Below are positions 16,508 to 21,630 of a stretch of DNA of 21,630 nucleotides, piece by piece. The position numbers were made by a program, and so were the translations under genes. Within the stretch, counting starts at the first letter, position 1. Each line of letters opens with the position of its first letter. The notes under the pieces are model-generated. The model was not told the origin of the DNA. It was given only the letters and a program-made list of their open reading frames with translations, and ran no database searches. The DNA comes from Stentor coeruleus (lineage: Eukaryota; Ciliophora; Heterotrichea; Heterotrichida; Stentoridae). Where the stretch lies: NCBI GenBank assembly GCA_001970955.1, contig MPUH01001186.1, positions 1 through 21,630 of the forward strand, written 5' to 3'.

Positions 16508-18086
16508 ACCAAAAGAGACAGATATAGGTGACTACACTATAAGCAAAACTATTGGTGAAGGAACATTTGGTAAAGTCAAGCTTGGTTTCCACAAGATGAC
16601 TGGCGAAAAAGTAGCGATTAAAATTCTTGAAAAAAATAGAATTATTGATGTAGCTGATATCGAAAGAGTATCTAGAGAAATCCACATCTTAAAACTAATA
16701 AGACATCCTAATATTATCCAACTCTACGAAGTATCCGATATTTAGATTATAGAAACGCCTTCAAGACTGTATTTAATCATGGAATATGCGAGTTCTGGAG
16801 AACTATTTGACTATATCGTAGCTCAAACTCGCATAAAAGAACAAGAAGCTTGTAAAATATTCCAGCAGGTCATAGCAGGTATTGAATACATTCACAAATT
16901 AAACGTTGTGCATCGTGACCTAAAGCCTGAAAACCTTCTTTTAGATCATAATCATGATATCAAAATAGTAGATTTCGGCCTTTCAAATACCTATAACAAA
17001 AATGAACTACTAAAGACAGCTTGTGGTTCACCATGTTATGCCGCTCCTGAAATGATTGCAGGTAAGGATTACTCTGGTCGTAAAGTCGATATTTGGAGTT
17101 CAGGGGTGATTTTGTTTGCGATGATTTGTGGATATCTACCTTTTGAAGACCCTAAAACAAGCAAATTGTATAAAAAAATCCTCAAAGGCGTTTACACAGC
17201 CCCTAATTACATTTCGGAAAGCGCGAAAGATTTGATTAAAAACATTTTGAGGACTGACCCAGACCAGCGTTATACAATAGATGAAATTAAGAATCATGAA
17301 TGGTTTAACCAGATCAAACAAGAAATAAACAGTGGGATACTTGTTGGCTATCAAAATATCCAAGTAGACAATATAATTTTAAGCAAGCTTGAAAATCATA
17401 AAATCGATCTTGACTATGCCAAAAAGTGTATTGAAGCAAATAAACATAATAGTGTGTCTACTGGATATTACTTATTACTAAAAAAACATATAAGGAATGG
17501 TGGAACTTCAGTCGCTAGTTATTCTAAAACTAATGACTTAGAAACCACAAGAATTAAATCCCATAATAGGGTCTATAGTTTAAATGTGTCTCAAGATACA
17601 ATTCCTTTATACAGATTAAGTCATGATAAAATTTTAACCCCTGGACCTAAAAAACTTTTTGAATATATCAAATCGCCTAAACATTCTTCTAGCCCAAGGA
17701 TCTTACAAAATGGATATCATGGAAGGAATTTATCGCAAATTGTTGAAAGAAATCCTTCACCTCGACAGTTATTTTATGCTAATGAAAGGAAAAAATCAAA
17801 AGGGACTAATAAATACTTGTCTACACCTAGACCACCAAGTAGGGAACAGTTTAAGTTTATGAGGATAAAGAGAGTTGGAGATAGAGTGAATGCAAGGAAA
17901 GATACTTTTCTTAATGGTAGACCGACTATAAATCTTAGAAGCCTTACTGCTGCTGAAGAAAAAAATACTTTGAAGCCTATTAAGATCCGCAGAGAACTTT
18001 ATTTGAATCTTAGAAGCCTTACTGCTGCTGAAGAAAAAAATACTTTGAAGCCTATTAAGATCCGCAGAGAACTTTATTTGAAATAG
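16476..18086 (+). CDS. SNF1/AMPK-like serine/threonine protein kinase
   Basis: Exons 16476-16730 and 16746-18086 joined across a 15-nt intron give 531 residues; stop TAG. Kinase domain about 20-271: glycine loop GEGTFGKV (27-34), VAIK Lys49, helix-C Glu68, HRDLKPEN (catalytic Asp143), DFG (Asp161), and activation loop LLKTACGSPCYAAPE with Thr176, the site usually phosphorylated by an upstream LKB1-type kinase. SGELFDYI and WSSGVILFAMICGYLPFED are typical of the SNF1/AMPK and MARK branch. A UBA-like helix bundle follows (about 296-335, LDYAKKCIEANKHN). The basic, Ser-rich tail lacks a recognisable KA1 domain and ends in a 25-residue exact duplication. The upstream ATG at 16375 belongs to an artefactual copy, so 16476 is the start. 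Whether it joins beta/gamma subunits is unknown. Confidence 0.95.
16731..16745 (+). other. 15-nt spliceosomal intron (kinase)
   Basis: GTATCCGATATTTAG, phase 0. Unspliced, the kinase frame ends at the intron's TAG after LYE-VSDI. Spliced, it gives IIQLYEIIETPSRLYLIMEY, the expected subdomain IV-V sequence of this kinase family with no missing residue. Confidence 0.96.
17931..18080 (+). repeat. perfect 75-bp tandem duplication at the kinase 3' end
   Basis: Units 17931-18005 and 18006-18080 are identical over 75 nt and in frame, doubling a 25-residue segment (begins NLRSLTAAEEKNTLK, ends RRELYL) immediately before the Lys codon and TAG stop. Perfect identity means a very recent event or an assembly duplication. 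The kinase domain is not affected. Confidence 0.96.
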
Positions 18087-18274
18087 TTTAGCTATTAATT
18101 ACTTATAAATATTAAATAGTGATTTGAGATATGAAATTAAGATATAAATCTGATATACAATACACATTTAATAAGCGCATCTGATCTAAAAATACTATGC
18201 TAATCCAACCACCCACACCTAATATCTAAAATCAAATCAAAAAATAAAATTCTAGATTGCATATTGTATATAAT

Positions 18275-19330
18275 ATGGAAAAACTAAATAACTTTACAGT
18301 CCTTCAGCCAAACAACGTGAATCGGAAAATGTATGACAAAGGCATCATCGGAGATGGGACAAGCGCAGTTCAATCAGTACGTTTCGACCCACAGGACAAA
18401 TACTTAGCTGTAGGATGTGAAGATGGAAGCATAAAAATCTTCAACGTTAGTAACAGCAAGTTGGTCTATACACTAAATCAACGAAGAAATGACGGTAGCG
18501 GTGAAGAAGAAAAGCGTCCAAGCACATGCATTCGTTGGAGACCTACAGGAGCTTCAGCCCGGACAAAAAATGTCCTTATATCAGTCCACGCTGATGGAAG
18601 TGTTCAGCATTGGCATACAACCTCTGGTAAGAGTTTGCATAAGTTATATTCAAACCACAATCAACTTTATTGTGCTGATTTTAGCCCAGATGGACGATTT
18701 TTTGCTACTGCAGGACGTGACTTAATAGTCCGGGTATATGATGAGACAACAAAAGCTGTAGTAACTGAGTTTCAACCAGGAGGAGCAGGTTCTCCAGGGC
18801 ATAGTAATAGGATTTTTTCAGTCAAGTATAACATACAAGAACCAAATATTCTTATAAGTGGTGGCTGGGATAATACAATTCAAATTTGGGATATGCGTGA
18901 AGGATGTGCTGTAAGGGCAATTTTTGGTCCTCATGTTTGTGGAGACTCTCTTGATGTTAGGGATAATGTGATTCTTGCTGGTTCTTGGCGTGATAAAGAA
19001 CAGCTTCAGATTTTTTATCAGGGAAGTGGGGAACTCATAAATACTATTGATTGGGATGGAGGGGTCGGAATTAAACGTTCCGCTGAGCCTTGCCAGGTTT
19101 ATGCTGCGCAGTACAGCAAACATGATGTTGGGGAAATGATCCTTGCTGGAGGAAGTAAAAGCAATGAAGCCCGGGCTTTTGACACGATGAACTATAATAA
19201 ACCTTTTGCAGCTATTATGGATATGCCAGGTCCAGTTTTCTCGGTAGACTTCTCGCATAATGGCGCACTTGCTGCTTTGGGTTGTGCAGATGGCTATATA
19301 CGGCTATTAACAATTAGTAAAACAGTCTAA
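18275..19330 (+). CDS. WD40-repeat beta-propeller protein
   Basis: 351 residues from the ATG at 18275 (MEKLNNF) to TAA. The open frame extends six codons upstream but has no ATG there. Seven WD-type blades can be counted: about 37-62 (SVRFDPQDKYLAVGCEDG), a second with IRWRPTG and VHADGSVQHWH, a third with DFSPDGRFFATAGRD, a fourth ending in NTIQIWD, a fifth with ILAGSWRDKEQLQIF, a sixth with MILAGGSKSNEARAFD, and a seventh with VDFSHNGALAALGCADG. The protein is essentially all propeller with no extra domain, so it is probably a scaffold. The N-terminal strand before blade 1 contains GIIGDGTSAV, reminiscent of propeller closure elements. I cannot assign it to a particular complex. It lies 188 nt downstream of the kinase on the same strand. 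Confidence 0.92.
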   Translation: MEKLNNFTVLQPNNVNRKMYDKGIIGDGTSAVQSVRFDPQDKYLAVGCEDGSIKIFNVSNSKLVYTLNQRRNDGSGEEEKRPSTCIRWRPTGASARTKNVLISVHADGSVQHWHTTSGKSLHKLYSNHNQLYCADFSPDGRFFATAGRDLIVRVYDETTKAVVTEFQPGGAGSPGHSNRIFSVKYNIQEPNILISGGWDNTIQIWDMREGCAVRAIFGPHVCGDSLDVRDNVILAGSWRDKEQLQIFYQGSGELINTIDWDGGVGIKRSAEPCQVYAAQYSKHDVGEMILAGGSKSNEARAFDTMNYNKPFAAIMDMPGPVFSVDFSHNGALAALGCADGYIRLLTISKTV

Positions 19331-19405
19331 ATCATTACTTCAATTCTGATTGTCTTAGAAATAAATGGAAAGGCGAGATACATAAAATCTTTGCAATTGA
19401 AAGTT

Positions 19406-19943
19406 ATGGAAAATTATTACAGACCTGACTTTTCAGAAAGTATTTTTGCAAAAGAGTGAGCATGAAGTCAATTATTTTAATCCTGAAGCTTTTAAGAACT
19501 TTAGAGAAGACATTCTTTGTGAGCCTGAACTACGATATAATTATGGCTTGGATGATATAATTTCTGATCAAATGATTTATGTTGCTAGTGCGGATCTCTC
19601 ACAAATATCTGAGGATGAAAATGCTTTATTAAATACAATAAGAAGCTTAAAGAAAAAATTTAGAAGCTGTTACTAAGAGAAATGCATCTATCAAAAATTT
19701 TGAAAATCAAGCCAAAGCTAATTTAATGTAGCAGTTTATGGATAGAGTTAAAAAATCAAGAAGCATGATTCGGATGAAAAAAAGGCTTAAGAAAAGGACT
19801 GAAATATTAGAACCAGATTTGATGAAGCTAAAAAAAAATTAAATCCATTTTGTCAACTAAAAAGATATGCAGAATTGCACATTGGTAAGTTTAAAGAAAA
19901 GAATAACTTGGAAATTATTGCCATGGCAAAAGCTAAAAAGTGA
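19406..19943 (+). pseudogene. broken gene for a Lys/Glu-rich helical protein, family unknown
   Basis: An ATG at 19406 opens MENYYRPDFSESIFAK, which hits TGA at 19457-19459 unless one base is dropped from the preceding A4. The next frame is strongly coding-like from about 19455 to 19655 (EHEVNYFNPEAFKNFRED, DDIISDQMIYVASAD, about one third of codons starting with G). At an A6 run near 19653 the frame must shift again to reach EAVTKRNASIKNFENQAKANLM, then TAG at 19729-19731, then QFMDRVKKSRSMIRMKKRLK. At an A9 run (19830-19838) a third shift leads to KLNPFCQLKRYAELHIGKFK, ending at TGA 19941-19943. Three shifts, all near A runs, plus a nonsense codon indicate a pseudogene rather than sequencing error alone. 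A GT-AG 15-mer at 19440-19454 does not repair the frame. Confidence 0.65.
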
Positions 19944-20432
19944 CTTTTCATCAGAATTGAATTGTGCAGAGTAATTAAAGATAAACTACCATATTAATAT
20001 CACTATGAGATCAGCTAGGAGGGACAGGCTTGAGTTTTCAAAAAAAGTATAACAAAAGTAATTATGCATAGAGGTACATACTATAATAACTGTTTGCGTT
20101 TTAAAGAAACATTAGAGTCTGATATCCCTCCATATTCTAGTTATTTCATCAATTTGCATATTTTTTGAGCTTTATCTACTTAAAAATCGCATAGTTAAAT
20201 TTGATAAATCTGTTACTTATAGCTACTTTCCTCTTATGAATTCAAACTTCTAAGTCTCTGAAGGAAGATATAAAGGGCAATAATTGAGTAGTCTACAAAT
20301 CGTTTTAAGCTTGCTGATAATGAAAATCAATAAGGTTATAGATTAAATATATTAGATAGTTTTATCAGTAAGCATAATATTTCAAATAGTTCGTATTTAT
20401 ATCATAATAAAAGACTTTTTTTCTAAAGCTAA
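19944..20432. other. gene-free stretch between pseudogene and Lys/Glu-rich gene
   Basis: The last pseudogene frame continues here with stops at about the random rate. One 44-codon stop-free piece (20034-20165) contains MHRGTYYNNCLRF and ESDIPPYSSYF. This may be further decay of the same gene, but the evidence is weak. No other element is visible. Confidence 0.45.
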
Positions 20433-21173
20433 TTATTTCTTTCCTTTAGGTTCTTTAGGTGGTTTTTTATCCTCGTCTTTTACCTTTTTTTCTTCATCTT
20501 TTCCTTTCTTTTCCTCTTCCTTTCTTGAAGATTTCTTTTCTTCTTCTTTCTTTATACTTTTCTCTTCTTTCTTTCCACTTTTTTCTTCTTTCTTCCCACT
20601 TTCATCCTTCTTTAAGTTCTTTTCTTCTTCTTTTCTTCCACTCTTTTCCTCTTTCTTCCCACTTCTTTCTTCATCCTTCTTTAAGCTCTTTTCTTCTTCT
20701 TTTCTCCCACTTTTTTCCTCTTTCTTTGCAGGTTTCTCATCTTCTTTAACTTTTCCTTTCTTTTCTTCTTGCTTAAGACCTTTCCTGTCTTCATCTTCAA
20801 ATTTGTTTTTATCTTTCACTTTACTATCATCTTTAACCTTTGTATCATCTTTCGGTTTTTGCTTATCTTCCTTACGTTTAATTGGTTTATCTTCATTTTT
20901 GGTAAGTTCCTGTTCTCTAGTTTCAATCTCTTTAACTTTTCTAGTTGGAGAAGTTTCTTGAGGAATTTTCTGCTTTGTTTGCCTTTGTTTTGCCTTCCAC
21001 TTTTTTTCAAATTTAAGAACCATTAAGGCTGAGAATTCATAGAGGTCTCCAGTTGGAAGCCCATGCTCACATAAGCTTGTCAGTAGGTCTACTTAGAACT
21101 TACACTCATAAGCCTGGACAAGGCCTGTACTTTCCAAAAAGTTAAGGGCTTTGTTAGATCCTTTATCTTCCAT
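20433..21173 (-). CDS. Lys/Glu-rich low-complexity protein with helical N-terminal module
   Basis: Exons 21173-21104 and 21088-20433 (minus strand), joined across a 15-nt intron, give 241 residues from the ATG at 21173 to TAA. Without splicing the gene would seem to start at an internal Met (residue 46) and the conserved-looking N-terminus would be lost. Residues 1-55 look folded and helical: ALNFLESTGLVQAYEYLL, then EHGLPTGDLYEFSALMVLKF. The LYEFSA helix end faintly resembles RIIa/Dpy-30-type dimerisation modules (inference only). From about residue 60 the protein is Lys/Glu/Asp low complexity, with degenerate repeats of KKEEKSGRKEEEK type from about 135 onward. It has no membrane helix and is likely disordered. 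Such tails can bind microtubules or nucleic acids, but function is unknown. Confidence 0.85.
20500..20740 (-). repeat. degenerate KEEK-type coding repeat
   Basis: Within the Lys/Glu-rich gene the coding strand repeats units such as AAGAAAGAGGAAAAAAGTGGG with variable spacing, encoding KKEEKSG(R/K)KEE(E)K. The plus strand here is an almost pure pyrimidine tract over more than 200 nt. Such tracts expand and contract readily, so the copy number may vary between alleles. Confidence 0.75.
21089..21103 (-). other. 15-nt spliceosomal intron (Lys/Glu-rich gene)
   Basis: On the minus strand the sequence is GTAAGTTCTAAGTAG, phase 1. Unspliced, the frame stops at the TAA inside the intron after AYECKF. 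Spliced, it reads AYEYLLTSLCEHGLPTGDLY and continues in frame into the Lys-rich body. Confidence 0.93.
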
Positions 21174-21630
21174 TTATAACTGATATTAGTTGGGAACTAA
21201 ATAATACATTTCTAGGTAAAAGTTTACAATTTATAAAGTATTAAGTAAAATAGGTTATAATTTTATTTATTTTAAAGTATGCTGATTTTAATTTCTTACA
21301 ATTAGTAACACTTCCAAATAGTTTAATATGATATCCAATATGTTTTGAAATTTATTTGATATTTTTACAACAAATGTTAGAGTTTCCTGAAAATTATTAA
21401 CTCCAAAATAATTTAAAACTTCATTTTTATGATAAACTCCTGCTTAAGCATTTATGAAGATTTTACCATGTAAATCTTTTTTTAGATATCTTAAGCTTTT
21501 AGATATTAATTAACTTAGTTAAGCATCACTAAAGGTTTTCAATATATATATTTTTGCATTAAATAGATGAAATAAGTAGTCATTTACCAAAAAATATCAA
21601 AAGCATCAAGCCATTTATACCTATAATTAA
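21174..21630. other. AT-rich right-hand flank
   Basis: Upstream flank of the Lys/Glu-rich gene. Very AT-rich, no coding frame or recognisable element seen on either strand. It presumably contains that gene's promoter. Confidence 0.5.

Noticed and set aside
18257..18274. Upstream extension of the WD40 protein by six codons.
   Set aside because: It begins with TTG; the first in-frame ATG is at 18275.
19143..19162. A GT-AG 15-mer inside the WD40 gene (gtaaaagcaatgaag).
   Set aside because: The residues it encodes (SKSNE) belong to a normal WD strand-turn and it contains no in-frame stop.
19440..19454. GTATTTTTGCAAAAG as a fourth 15-nt intron.
   Set aside because: Removing it leads directly to a TGA and does not reach the downstream open frame; it also ends AAG rather than TAG.
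20459..20749. Phe/Leu/Ser-rich plus-strand frame that looks like a hydrophobic membrane protein.
   Set aside because: It is the antisense shadow of the Lys/Glu-rich repeat; the pyrimidine tract necessarily encodes Phe, Leu and Ser.
1..21630. Bacterial origin, CRISPR array or insertion sequence.
   Set aside because: Gene families, presequence, introns and spacing are eukaryotic; no repeat-spacer pattern, transposase or terminal inverted repeats were seen.

Overview
The window looks like macronuclear DNA of a heterotrich ciliate, most likely Stentor. It is AT-rich and gene-dense on both strands. Three genes are interrupted by introns of exactly 15 nt (GTA...TAG), and splicing each one restores a conserved or continuous protein. 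TAA, TAG and TGA all end intact genes, and no intact gene needs a stop read as an amino acid. That fits Stentor, which uses the standard code, better than Blepharisma, which also has 15-nt introns but reads UGA as Trp.

Layout. 1-1942 has no intact gene; its left part may be decayed coding DNA on the minus strand. 1943-2491 (-) is a short DHHC palmitoyltransferase. 2752-3022 (-) is a possible small gene with one frameshift. 3023-6354 has no intact gene but contains a recognisable Mei2-type RRM pseudogene (4750-5230, -). 6355-7899 (-) is a coiled-coil protein, divergent from 8091-10364 (+), a six-helix membrane cyclic-nucleotide phosphodiesterase. A minus-strand cluster follows: EF-hand protein (10681-11115), lipid-anchored MORN-repeat protein (11161-12345) and mitochondrial 2-oxoglutarate dehydrogenase E1 (12542-15430). 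On the plus strand come an SNF1/AMPK-like kinase (16476-18086), a seven-bladed WD40 protein (18275-19330) and a frameshifted pseudogene (19406-19943). The last gene is a Lys/Glu-rich protein on the minus strand (20433-21173).

Functionally this is a mixed eukaryotic neighbourhood: cyclic-nucleotide, calcium and kinase signalling, membrane or cortex organisation, and one TCA-cycle enzyme. I see no operon and no evidence that the neighbours form one pathway. Spacing is tight; only 45 nt separate the MORN stop from the EF-hand start codon.

The most informative non-ORF signals are the 15-nt introns, each of which puts an in-frame stop into unspliced mRNA; the Mei2-like pseudogene, which shows stops where glutamine would fit; and local duplications. 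One duplication, flanked by single Ns at the kinase 5' end, is almost certainly an assembly artefact. I saw no tRNA, rRNA, CRISPR array, insertion sequence or telomeric repeat by eye.
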